Source of the DNA: Caenorhabditis elegans
Lineage: Eukaryota > Nematoda > Chromadorea > Rhabditida > Rhabditidae
NCBI RefSeq assembly: GCF_000002985.6
Contig: NC_003283.11
Span: 13,020,001 to 13,084,000 of the forward strand
DNA: 64,000 bases
Direction: 5' to 3'
A program made the translations under genes and the position numbers. The notes beneath the pieces are model-generated. The model was not told the DNA's origin and did not search any database. It saw only the letters and a list, made by a program, of their open reading frames with translations. Below, one piece after another: positions 36,314 to 47,114 of the stretch; the first letter of the stretch is position 1; every line of letters begins with the position of its first letter.

Positions 36314-36520
36314 AATGCTCTTTTACTACCTCATCTTTTACAACGTTGCTCTTTTACTACGGTTTACTCTTTTACTACGGCCGTATTTTTTACTACGTTT
36401 TCCAATTTCGATCTTTTACTACAATTTGTATCTTTTACTACGGCCGTATTTTTTACTACGTTTTCCAATTTCGATCTTTTGCTACAATTTGTATCTTTTA
36501 CTACGATTAACGATTTTTTA
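36314..36520. repeat. TTTTACTACG subrepeat array, left arm
   Basis: About eleven units of the form YTTTTACTACN occur at 10-25-nt spacing, with variants TTTTACAACG and TTTTGCTACA. The mirrored array is at 39232-39438. Subterminal repeat clusters of this kind are common transposase-binding sites in MULE- and hAT-like elements; that role is inference. Confidence 0.8.
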
Positions 36521-36965
36521 CTACCTAATGAAAAAAAGAATATCAAAAGTTGGAATTTGAAAGTTACCTTGTAGCAGATTTTAGGTATAATTACAATTTC
36601 ATTCTGAAATCAACATGAAAGTTTCATAGTTGTGTTCTTTTTCCAACTTTTGAAATATACTGTCTGAGCGGTTTTTAACTGAATCCGACGATATCATAAC
36701 GGGAAAATGAAATTTATGAAAATTTTCCAAACAAAACTATTTTGAAACTTTCTTTAGCACTAATCAGTTATTGTAGAAAAATTCTAAACCTGTTGTTTTT
36801 GAAAACATTCATGTCAACTTTGTAATTTGGCATAATAATAAGAAACTCGGCAAGTAGGGCTCTATATACTCACATATCTTTTCGGGCAGAGGGAATGTGA
36901 AAAATTGATCAATCGCAAACTTGTAAGCTTAAGATAAGGAACACTTTTCCCGTGCAAACTATTTG

Positions 36966-37033
36966 AAAAAAAAATCTGAATGGATCCAGATTCGAACCAG
37001 CACTGACTCTACTGAAGAGCGCGCGCTTTACCA
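36966..37033 (-). promoter_or_regulatory. tRNA-like Pol III boxes in the left foldback arm
   Basis: On the minus strand lie the A box TGGTAAAGCGC (37023-37033) and the B box GGTTCGAATCT (36988-36998), followed by a T9 run (36966-36974). The unit reads outward, toward the left end. Confidence 0.6.
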
Positions 37034-38718
37034 CTTCTCCAAACAGGCGAGTGGCGGCCGCGGTTCCAAGGAATATGTGAAACCAACCGAGCTGTACGAA
37101 GTAGGAAGCTTCCATTACTTTTTCAGATATTTAGTTCTGAAAACTTTGTTAACTCTCCTTTTCATCAACTAAATGGCCCTTTTTGTAGTTATTTCTACTG
37201 GAAAAAAATGTGCCTGTAAATAATATCCTGTTTATAAACGTTGTTGTCCAGTGAAAACATTCCCTTGACCTGAAATTTATCGATAAAAGATAAATTTATC
37301 TTGAAAACTACTTTTTCGAGTGTATTTTTAAACATTCTACAAATTCCACTTAATAGCAGGTCGGGAACTTCTGCGATTCCTCGAATAAGCTATTTTCAAA
37401 AAAAAAATTAGGCCCAAAATTTGTTTCTGAAAAACGACCCCAATCTTGTATTTTCCAGTAATAAATACAATCTGAATTTTTTTCGAAGTTATTTTTCGCA
37501 TGGAATGTCCTGTTTTTGGGCTTAAAGCGCACTTTTTTGTCAATTTTGCTTTTAAAAAATATGAAGTGTCGTCCAATAAAATGCACGATACGCAAAAGTA
37601 CGCAAACACCAACGTGTACCGTACTCCGGAATTTTTTTCAATTTCGATTTTTCAATAACAAAAAGCGACGAAAAAGTTACGTTTAAAGCCGGGAAATGGG
37701 ATTTTGATACGAAAAATTATTTTTAAAAATATACTGATTATATACACTTTTGGAAAAATAAGAACTGTAATGATTTTTGAGAAAAACATTTTAGGCCCAA
37801 TTATTTTCATATGTTTCATTTCTGTATCTCGTATCAACGTTGAATATACAACAAAAATACACAACATATTTAGAATTGAGATGATTTCAGAAAATATTTT
37901 AGGCCATGGCCTAAAATATTCTGCAGAATGCATATTTTGCTCCAAAATACAAAAAAAAACAAGCAATTTGTGCTCAAAATTAGATGGTCATATTCTCGAC
38001 ATGAAAAACCGACAAAATATTCGGAGAACTTCAGTTTCGTAGAGAATTTCACAGTTTGATATGAGGAGATATACAGTTTTGGATTGGAATGCTTATCAAC
38101 TCTATGCAAACTCAGTTTCATTATGGTCTTCGAGAAGGCGCGACGACTTTAACATGGCTGGTGTAGTGGTAGTGAGTGCAGTTTGCATCCTACATGTCAT
38201 TTGCTCAAACCTTACCAGACAAATTGTTTTTTGTTCCGACAGAGTGTACTGAATTAATATATTTATCATATTTAAAAGTCATTAGAATCCTATTTCACCA
38301 TGTTTCACGCGAGTTTCCGGTTTTGGAACCAAAAAAATTTCCAAATGTTTTTTGTTGGAATTTCTTCAAAATATATTTAACCTCATCGAAAAAACACAAA
38401 TTTGGTAATTCTACAAGTTCCGACATTCACATCACATTTTCAGTCTTAAAATCACCTAATTAGAGTTGATTGAGCATAAAGACGTCCTACTTTCATAGAC
38501 TTAGAACTCTGTTGGCGTTTGATTGATATTATTTACAGGCACATTTTTTTCCAGTAGAAATAACTACAAAAAGGGCCATTTAGTTGATGAAAAGGAGAGT
38601 TAACAAAGTTTTCAGAACTAAATATCTGAAAAAGTAATGGAAGCTTCCTACTTCGTACAGCTCGGTTGGTTTCACATATTCCTTGGAACCGCGGCCGCCA
38701 CTCGCCTGTTTGGAGAAG

Positions 38719-38786
38719 TGGTAAAGCGCGCGCTCTTCAGTAGAGTCAGTGCTGGTTCGAATCTGGATCCATTCAGATTTTTTTTT
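38719..38786 (+). promoter_or_regulatory. tRNA-like Pol III boxes in the right foldback arm
   Basis: A box TGGTAAAGCGC (38719-38729, 10 of 11) and B box GGTTCGAATCT (38754-38764, 10 of 11) are 35 nt apart, shorter than in a tRNA gene. A T9 run (38778-38786) could terminate Pol III. It reads outward, divergent from the left-arm copy. Confidence 0.6.
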
Positions 38787-40229
38787 CAAATAGTTTGCAC
38801 GGGAAAAGTGTTCCTTATCTTAAGCTTACAAGTTTGCGATTGATCAATTTTTCACATTCCCTCTGCCCGAAAAGATATGTGAGTATATAGAGCCCTACTT
38901 GCCGAGTTTCTTATTATTATGCCAAATTACAAAGTTGACATGAATGTTTTCAAAAACAACAGGTTTAGAATTTTTCTACAATAACTGATTAGTGCTAAAG
39001 AAAGTTTCAAAATAGTTTTGTTTGGAAAATTTTCATAAATTTCATTTTCCCGTTATGATATCGTCGGATTCAGTTAAAAACCGCTCAGACAGTATATTTC
39101 AAAAGTTGGAAAAAGAACACAACTATGAAACTTTCATGTTGATTTCAGAATGAAATTGTAATTATACCTAAAATCTGCTACAAGGTAACTTTCAAATTCC
39201 AACTTTTGATATTCTTTTTTTCATTAGGTAGTAAAAAATCGTTAATCGTAGTAAAAGATACAAATTGTAGCAAAAGATCGAAATTGGAAAACGTAGTAAA
39301 AAATACGGCCGTAGTAAAAGATACAAATTGTTGCAAAAGATCGAAATTGGAAAACGTAGTAAAAAATACGGCCGTAGTAAAAGAGTAAACCGTAGTAAAA
39401 GAGCAACGTAGTAAAAGATGAGGTAGTAAAAGAGCATTTGCCACATAATTATAATAAGCATAATAATCATAAAGAGAATGGCACATACAGAATAATTGAT
39501 TGAAGTATACTTTTTTTTTACCAATATCCAATTGCCCCACACTAACATTTGAAAGATCTTTATGATCAATGAACTAGCAAACCATTCGGGCTACGGTGTC
39601 TTTATGATCGATAAATGAGCACTTTTTCATTGCGTTTTTTTCCGTGAATGTTTTCAATTAATCGGGAAAAATTAACGATAATTCGTCAAAGCCAAAAAAA
39701 AGAAAAACCCAAAGTTCACATTCATGTGAATCACTTTTCTCTTCCCCTTCTCCACGCCAAGTTGCCCTTGCTATCATTTATTTCTCATTACAATTCAAAG
39801 TGTCGGACGCTTCTCTCCACTACACAATAAGTGAGTTTTAAAAGGAACAACTACTCATTCAGAGTTGGAAGGGATGTGCGCTTATGCAACTGCTGATCCC
39901 TACATTTATTGTATTGTGATATTTACACGTGTAGATGAATGTTATAATAAACACGGCCCGACAGAGCACGAGCTTACGTGGGAGGGGTAGAGATCAGAAT
40001 TTAGATATTCGGCAATCAATACGGGAAAGGAATTGTGATGGTGATAGGAAAAAACTAGTTTCGAAAACTAGAAGTTATACTTCCAGCTTTATGATGACGT
40101 CGTCCTCAGTTTTACGAATTAAAGGCGCGACATAGTGAAAAATCCAACGAAAATCAGAAAACAAATGTAAGAATCATGATATGTTCAACACATGGTGCAG
40201 CGACTACAGTTATAAGTCAGCAAAACTTA

Positions 40230-40590
40230 TAATGTTCAGTGATGTATCTAAAAACAACGATGGATTAGTAGCATACATATGATTTGAATATAAAGACGGG
40301 CATGCGCAATCCAAATTAGTCATGGCAAAATCAAGAGTGAAAAAATCAAGTATACCATACCGAGGTTAGAGCTAATAGCGTTGGCAATAGCCACTAACTG
40401 CGCATTCTACATTCAGGAGGAGCTAGAATTGTGCATCAAGTTTGAATCGGTAGAACTGTTCTCAAACACACTTCCTTATGTGCCGACAGAACATAATCCG
40501 GCGCATATGACTACAAGAGGAACGAGTTCGAAAGTGCTATTTTCGTCAATATTATGGCATTAAGCATGGTCTCCCAGGATTAAAAAAACG
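40230..40590 (+). pseudogene. BEL/Pao retrotransposon relic (RNase H region of pol)
   Basis: Conceptual translation with stops shows pieces matching the BEL/Pao RNase H-like region. There is a MFSDASKNNDGLVAY segment, then LVMAKSRVK...LELIALAIATNCAFYI, then a YVPTEHNPAHMTTRG block ending near W-S-P. The order is that of the family, but stop codons and an internal deletion (the WSDS region is missing) break it. It is a dead fragment of a few hundred bases. No protease or reverse transcriptase was seen nearby. Confidence 0.8.
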
Positions 40591-40751
40591 TAAAATTTTT
40601 TCTTATGTCTCTGCGTCTCTTTTTTGCAACACTATCTCGTTTTCATTAAATAAAAAATTCGATTGAAGTAGAGAAACCACCTAAAAAAATGTTAGAAATT
40701 GGTATATCGATATTTGTGAACACACTGAACATGTTATTTAGTAATATTTTC

Positions 40752-40930
40752 GGTACTTGTGTATTATTTCCCCTCATTTTATTATTATCCATTTTAATAA
40801 AACGTGATGTCCATTTTCCATCTTTAGGCTTAGAAATGGTTATTTCCTAAGCCTAAAAATACAAAAACTCCACACGTTTTTATTTGAAATTTTATTGTTT
40901 TTAAATGAGGGGAAATAATACACAAGTACC
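40752..40930. mobile_element. Small inverted-repeat element (about 180 bp)
   Basis: GGTACTTGTGTATTATTTCC... at 40752 is matched by the inverse GGAAATAATACACAAGTACC ending at 40930, with arms of about 28 bp. An inner GCCTAAA-type palindrome lies in between. It looks like a MITE. No clear target duplication was found. Confidence 0.65.
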
Positions 40931-41179
40931 ATATTTTCTGCGGTTTTAAAGAAGAACTGTTGAAAAAGTTTGAAACCGGATATTTGGCATCAGGAATATT
41001 TGGATAAGGGGTGTTACACAACCATTGCATTTCTAACAACCTCATTTTTACTTGTTTATTGAAAAGTTAAATACCAAATCTTATCAGATACAATTTTTGG
41101 GGATTTTTCTAAGAAAAATGCAATAATTATAAGAAAAAATTTGTTAAATGAGTTCACAAGCATCTATCAAACAACTTCT

Positions 41180-41935
41180 AACACAAACTCAATTTTACTT
41201 CTATAATACTTTCCTTCGTTGTGTTCTTACTTCTAGTTTTATTAGATCTTTCGTCAGAGTCACCAAGTGTTCTGTTAGTTAATGTATTGACAAACCACTG
41301 CAAAACACACTCCACAGACACTTTAAAATGAAATCTGTGCTCGCAACAATTTTGCATGACCTCCGTCCAAACAACATTTCATAGATATTTTCAAAAAGGC
41401 GAACGAAACATGTGTTCTGATAACTTCAAAAATTATCAAAATTAATCGAATTTTTCGAAAGTGTCGCGAATAGCATGGAGCAGGATCTCCATTATTCACG
41501 ACTTAATAATTATTCTATAATTATTGCATAAGTATTACTGTAATTGAACTCTACTGGCGAAGATCACTACTACCAACAATCCACATCCACATTTCTCTGA
41601 GAACTACATCATGCAACCAAGAACAAGGACGTCAATCCATTAAACACGTGAACCACTACCGCATGCACAAAAGGATGACGGACGCGAGCAGCCACGTGGT
41701 GACCTTTCCACGTCTACACCGACGACCACAAGACACGTGTACAACACCGCCCAACAGGAGATGCTCATCGAATCAGTCTTAACTTTTACTTGCTTTATGT
41801 TCTCGCTTTAACTTCTTACTTGTTCTGTTAGTGTTACTAGATGGCCATAATAAACCGTTATAGAGTCACCAGATGTACTGTTAGTTGAGATACATATAAA
41901 TACCACTGAACCGCACTGCAAAACAGAAAGACTCT
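41180..41935. repeat. Two related LTR-like fragments
   Basis: A motif AGAGTCACCARRTGTNCTGTTAGTT occurs at about 41254 and again at about 41862. Each copy is preceded by CTTACTTNT-type sequence and followed by ACTGCAAAACA. The copies are about 610 bp apart. They may be remnants of LTR ends associated with the nearby BEL/Pao relic, which is inference. Confidence 0.45.
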
Positions 41936-42148
41936 AGATCTTTGTGGGGTTTTCTCAAATTTTCAGTTTTTTCCTCAGTTTTGAAAATTGAATTTTCCGC
42001 AAGAATATCTTGAAAATCCTACATTTTTCAATTTTTTGAAAATCCATAACATATTTTAAGAATTTCAAATATGATATAGACTGTTTTAGGCGTATCTAAG
42101 TCATCACTGCCGTTTCTCCATCTGTACATTAATGGTTTACTTTTGTAG

Positions 42149-43617
42149 ATGTCCATTCGAAAATGTTTGTCAGAAGATTCGTTTGCTGGAAAAAGGCAAA
42201 AACTATGTTCATCGGTATCATGCAATCTACTTTACAAAAGTCAATTGATTTGGATCAGTGAGGATGCATCAAAGCAACATATTGAATCCGTTATTCAATC
42301 AACTGGGGCGAGTGTTTCTCAACAAAAACAGGACGGTTTCGGTACAATAGTAACTTCTCACAACGTTAAACAAAAACAACTTCCAGATGACTTTGATACT
42401 CTTATTACTATCAAGGGAAACGAGAAAGATGTACAGAAAGTCCTATCAATTTTTCAATGCAAAATACAAGTCAATAATAACAGTTGCGTTTTTTTCGTTT
42501 TGTGGTAGTGCGAAGGGATTTGAAAATCGGCTCATCAACTTTTGCTCTGGCTCCGATATCTGTTACGATATTCAAACATGTGATTATGGGACTACCGTTG
42601 CATTTGGAATAAGGCTTGAGGTACGTATTAATACACACTAGATTTTCAAAACCAATGCAAATTGCAGAGATTTGACGAAAATTCCGAAACGATTATTCGA
42701 TTCATGAAGGATCTGCTGAATCAGCAAGATGAGCCAAGCATTGTGGAAATAGCTGATGACATGGCACACAGTGGAGAAAAATTCACGATGGACGAAATTT
42801 GGTGAGTTTACGATGCACATCTTAAATGAGATAATTAAATGAGATGAATATTCATGAATTGGGTTTTGCCAAAATTTTTCATATCGTCTAGGAGAATCGT
42901 CTCAAACTAGTTGCAGAAATACTTTTGACCACTGCAATGTTTCTCTTTGAAATTTGAAGTTTTAACATTTGAGCTTCTAATAAAAAAAAATCTCACAAGT
43001 TACACCCGACTTATATTTCAAATCTTTAATTTATTCACTGTTGGGAAGGCTCACTGATTAGTAAAAAATGATTGGTAAAGATATATCTTTTGTTTCAGGC
43101 AAGGCTTCGTTAACAACTTTCCCAAAAATGAACGAATCCAAGCAATTGGAAAACTGATTGGACACCTGGAAGGATCTGAATCGTTATTTCTTATGGCCTA
43201 CAATTTGCAGAATACAAAAGGAAACAAAATCGAGGTTTTAAAATTGGGAATGAAACGTCCATTCAAAAACAAACGAGAATTGGTGAAAAAGTTGAAGACT
43301 GCCTTCCGTTCGAGTGAACAGAAAGAGATTCTCGACACAGCAGCACAATATAATTGCGATAATGTGTAAGTTTTAAAACATGCTATTATTATCAATTGTG
43401 TTTCTTCAGTGATTTGTGTGTTGCCCGTGTACATCTCGACAAGAAACTGAAGTCAGATGGCAGAAAAATGATCATTCATGACTTTTGCTCCACCAACGCA
43501 TCGGAGAAACATTTGAAAAATCTGAAACTTGCCAAGCAACTGACAAAATCTAAATGCCTGGATGAAGCCCAAGTAATCCCAGAAAAGCTTCGAAAAGCAT
43601 CTTACACCAATGATTAG
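42149..43617 (+). CDS. Orphan protein with KH-like N-terminal segment
   Basis: Five exons join in phase: 42149-42469, 42516-42620, 42668-42801, 43099-43365, 43410-43617, giving 344 residues. The ATG follows a TTTTGTAG acceptor directly at 42148, so it may be trans-spliced or have an upstream exon. The segment around SQLIWISEDASKQHIESVIQ through FDTLITIKGNEKDVQKVLSI has the alternation of a KH fold, but without the GXXG loop (EDAS instead). The rest is Lys-rich and helical. No family is recognised. The donor and acceptor of intron 1 (GTCAAT...GTGCGAAG) are weak. Downstream coding-like sequence continues in another frame (see 43577-44119), so the gene model may be incomplete or broken. Confidence 0.6.
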
Positions 43618-44119
43618 CACCAATTATCCATTCTGGAAGTCATCTGTCGAAGATTTGAACAGTGATACGAAGCTCGAGGACTTGCAACTCCATATCTGTC
43701 AGCGTGGAATTGAAAATTTTTCCGGATCGACTTTTTTTGATTATTTTTCTATGAAAGCGTTGGTAATAATGCGTTCAAAGGGAATTCCGGATTTCATGTT
43801 GAATGTGTTGAATGGAATTGCAAACCATGCAAACAATATTTCCCAGAAAAATGTGAGTAATTTCCTACTTATGAATGTATATTATGGCTTTACAATTATG
43901 TTTCTAAAATTTCGCATCGAAAAGAAACGTTTTTCAATTAGAGAAAATATCAATTTTCAGATTCCGTCTTCTTCAAGCAATGCAAGAGCAGCAACCTCAA
44001 GTGGTGGTTTTATTTTCTCCCAGCATTATTTCTGTCCCAATTTGACTTTTTCACAATGTGTTGTATTTATGTCCCGATTTTTTTTTGAAATGTTCATTCA
44101 CAATGGTTCTTATTTTTGA
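43577..44119 (+). pseudogene. Coding-like continuation in a shifted frame
   Basis: From 43577 a frame offset by one from the preceding exon stays open to a GTGAGT donor at 43854. It contains coding-like blocks such as LEDLQLHICQRGIENFSG and IPDFMLNVLNGIANHANN. A phase-0 junction then leads to an acceptor ending 43960 and a tail with a stop at 44117-44119. It overlaps the orphan gene's final 40 bases. It could be the true C-terminus after a one-base indel, or a separate ORF starting at the ATG at 43610. An AATAAA lies at about 44175. Confidence 0.45.
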
Positions 44120-44548
44120 ATCATTATTTACTAGAATATACCTGAAATGTCTCTTGCTCTTTCTTTTTTTTACCAAATAAATGATATGAATTTCATAAAT
44201 AAACTATCGAATTAGCTTGGGTTAGGCCTGAACATGTGATATTTAGTCTGGAGAATATTCTCGAGAATAGTTTGTTGAGGCATACTGTATCCAACACATC
44301 TTTCAGATCGAGGATGACCATTATTGACTGATCGGTAGTGCTTGGATGTAGTGCGCGCGGAACTCAAAAGGTGTCGGCCGCTGCGAAAATAAACCTGTCG
44401 CCCTGTGTGCCCGAAGGAGAAAAAGGGACATCTAGGAGGCCACTTGCATTTCATTAATTTCTCACAGTTGTCACAGTTCGTCAGTTGAAAAATTCCAAAA
44501 CATTTTCCAAATGATACATCTTCGTTCTTACTTAATGTTTTCTTAATC
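44120..44548. other. Intergenic, nothing recognised
   Basis: This contains the probable 3' UTR and polyadenylation signals of the preceding gene (AATAAA at about 44175 and 44198). No RNA gene or repeat is visible up to the hAT-like MITE. Confidence 0.5.
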
Positions 44549-44556
44549 GTCTACAG

Positions 44557-44869
44557 TAGGGCTGGCCATCCGGACGTCCGGTTTTCCGGAGACGGAGATC
44601 CGGGAATCCTTTTCAAACATAGTCCACGCCCACATGGAGACCCCACGGGTGGCAAATGATACTGGAAATTTTCTTTTTTTTTTTCTCAGAAAATGTCGGG
44701 ATATATGTTCACATAAGTGCCTGACTGGAAACATTTCCAGCATCATTTGCCACCCATGTGGTCTACATATGGGCGTGGCCTATATTTGAAAAGGATTCCC
44801 AGATGTCCTTCTCCGGAAAACCGGAATCCTGACGTTCGGAAAAACCGGGCGTCCGGTTGGCCAGCCCTA
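44557..44869. mobile_element. 313-bp hAT-like MITE
   Basis: The termini are TAGGGCTGGCC and GGCCAGCCCTA. The arms pair over most of the element, including CCGGACG-type and GGAATCC/GGATTCC blocks. Flanks are GTCTACAG (44549-44556) and GTCTGCAG (44870-44877), an 8-bp duplication with one mismatch. The 8-bp duplication and TAGGG-type TIR are hAT characteristics. It has no coding capacity. Confidence 0.85.
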
Positions 44870-45497
44870 GTCTGCAGCATACTATAGAAATATATCTCAT
44901 TTACTCAATTAATCGAAAAATTTTAAAAACCGCTTTTTTTTTTCATTGGGAAGTTCAAATTTTAGTACTAGAAAGCATGTTTTTTGTGGATTCTAAGCTT
45001 ACACCGTTTATTTTGAGTGAGTTATGATGATCAATCTGAGCAATTAACGTTGTTTTGTCTTAGTCTCAATTTTTTAAGTATTCTCCAGACATTGCCCTAT
45101 CTGAATACTGGTCGTTTTCAGATATAACTCGTGTCCTCTGAGGGAGAGCCTTCAATACCCACGGAAGTGTTGAAATGGCACTCAAGCATTATTTCGACTT
45201 GCGCCTGGAAGGGTTCTATAAGTAGGGCACTCATAAGTTGCCCACGCGTTGGCAGTATAATGTTGATAATGATAATTTATCCTGTCGTTTCTCTTGCTTC
45301 GAGAAATAAACGATTGAAAAAGTTATAAAGACTTCCGGTTCAACCTAATACCAGCTGCTCGTGATGCTGCTCGGGATGTCCAGAGGAGGTTCTCTTGACC
45401 TGTGTGACGTCCTCTCCGTTGGCGTCGTGAGCTTCAGATCATTGGATGGATGCCCTGGAGTATTAATTTATGATTTGAGGAATTGCTGGTGTCGGAG

Positions 45498-45723
45498 CGA
45501 CATTGGAATGGTGACAGTTCCAGCAGGAGTGACTGCAGCAAGCATCAGTTGCATCAGCTGGAGCTGGTGCAAAATGAATGACAAGCTTATCATCTTTTGG
45601 AGCACCAGCAGTGCGGGTGATCACAACATCCTTTGATCCGGATGGATCGACAAATCCGAAAACTGGAGCAATGCGGTATTCGTTATTGTTGAATGACTTG
45701 AAGATGATCTTCTCAGCACATAC
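45498..45723 (-). pseudogene. Frameshifted SSP (sperm-specific class P, MSP-domain) copy
   Basis: The minus strand reads EKIIFKSFNNNEYRIAPVFG, then VDPSGSKDVVITRTAGAP, DDKLVIHFAPAPADATDA and, after a frame change near 45538, AVTPAGTVTIPMS. This is the core of the nematode SSP family, single MSP-fold sperm proteins. The N-terminal strand is replaced by unrelated sequence, and the frame breaks before the last strand. No intron is visible. It is a partial, disabled copy and not a working gene. Confidence 0.85.
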
Positions 45724-47114
45724 ATTCTCACAAGGGAAGCCTTTCAACTCGTCCTCGTACTTCCGAATGAACCCTTTTACAATTGAAAGAGGACCTTAAT
45801 AGAAGGTCACTCCAAAATTTTTAGTCTCGGAGGAGCACTTTGAAGTGGGTAAACGGCGATCTGAAAATATGCCTCTACACCCTTGCTCAAAAGCACTATG
45901 GGTAGCGCATGCGCTTAGGGCCTACTGCGCAGTGGTAACTGTTTATAAACAGTTCGCCCAACAGATGATAGGTTCGTTTTCCGTCATGGTTAATTTTTTT
46001 TCTAATTTTTGTTGCGCTCATGGAAGTCTGGAAGCAGTCTGAAAATGCACATTTTCCAACTTTTACGATTAATACAATCATTCCCGTGCATGTACAAGTC
46101 AAGCCGTTCGTTTTCAGAAATATAATTTTTTTTTTCAATTTTTTATGATTTTTGTGCTCATGCCTATTTTATTTACAAAATTGTTCAAAAAAATTTTTTT
46201 TCCGAAAACTTTCTAAAAAGTGACCAGATTTTAAATAACCAAAACTGGAGGTTTCTATAGTTAGAATGCTCAATAACAAGCTTAAGATCCAAAATTGAGG
46301 TATAGTAGTAGCCCTATGTTCGAAAAACGCGTCCAATTCGGATACCTGTATCTCCGTGAAAAAATTTTTATGACAAAGTGATCAACTATAAATAGAGTTG
46401 TTCATCTTGATCTAACGAACAACTCTGTAGTTGATTGTTTTTTATCAAAAAATTTGGTGATAGAGTTAAAGCTGTTTGAAATGTGACAACATTATACTTG
46501 TTCCCTTGTCAGACATGTATCTGCAAGGTTTAAAATCCCGTCTAGCGTCAAATATTTTTTCAAAGAGTTTCTGAAAATGAGAAACATTGTTTTTTTTCAA
46601 AGTTATCATGAAAGTTGAAAGAGAAATAAAATAAAATTTGTATTTAAATTTTCATTTATTGATTCGACATTTTGCAACATATAACATAGAGATCTAAAAA
46701 ATAAAAAGTGAGATTTACTCGTTGAGAAAGAAAGTGAAATGATCGGCTACCCGCTGGAAATAATTAGCATTAGAAATCAAATCGATAAATTATGATTATA
46801 ACAGATTCGGATCTGTTTGAAATAGAAAAGCATTCAGAAATTCAAAAGTGGCATGCTAGAGGTTCAAATTAAACTGGCGTTCCGGAGGATCTAAGATCTT
46901 CTTTTGATCGAAAAGTAGGGAGACTCAAAAACCGTCGAGATCCAGATTCAGGACCAACGAGTTTTGAAGAACAATAGTCTTTGTTAACGGCATGAATGTT
47001 TCTGAAAAACGGATTTTGAACTTGGACAGGACGTTTTTAAATATTTGTTTAGAGCAATCTAGTTTTAGTAGGTCAGGAACCATAAGTTGCCATGTCTAAA
47101 ATAATTTTTTTAAT
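45724..47114. other. Repeat-like intergenic spacer
   Basis: No coding exon found. A short inverted pair (CAACTATAAATAGAGTTGTTC / GAACAACTCTGTAGTTG) occurs around 46383-46437. It resembles pieces of foldback elements elsewhere in the genome. Confidence 0.45.

Larger units (their letters stand above)
36310..39442. mobile_element. 3.13-kb foldback element with 918-bp arms and 9-bp target duplication
   Basis: Arms 36310-37227 and 38525-39442 are inverted copies of exactly equal length. Internal landmarks sit at perfectly mirrored coordinates, so there is no net indel, and only a few substitutions were seen. The tips are GGCAAATGCTC and GAGCATTTGCC. The 9-mer ACATAATTA flanks both sides (36301-36309, 39443-39451), a target duplication typical of Mutator-like or foldback-type elements. 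The outer 200 bp of each arm is a TTTTACTACG-type subrepeat array. Each arm has a tRNA-like Pol III promoter. The 1.3-kb core (37228-38524) has only short frames, and I recognise no transposase. Confidence 0.88.

Noticed and set aside
36909-38843. Mirror-image frames of 60-125 residues in the 36-39 kb region
   Set aside because: They duplicate exactly between the two foldback arms and overlap the tRNA-like boxes and subrepeats; no protein family is recognised.
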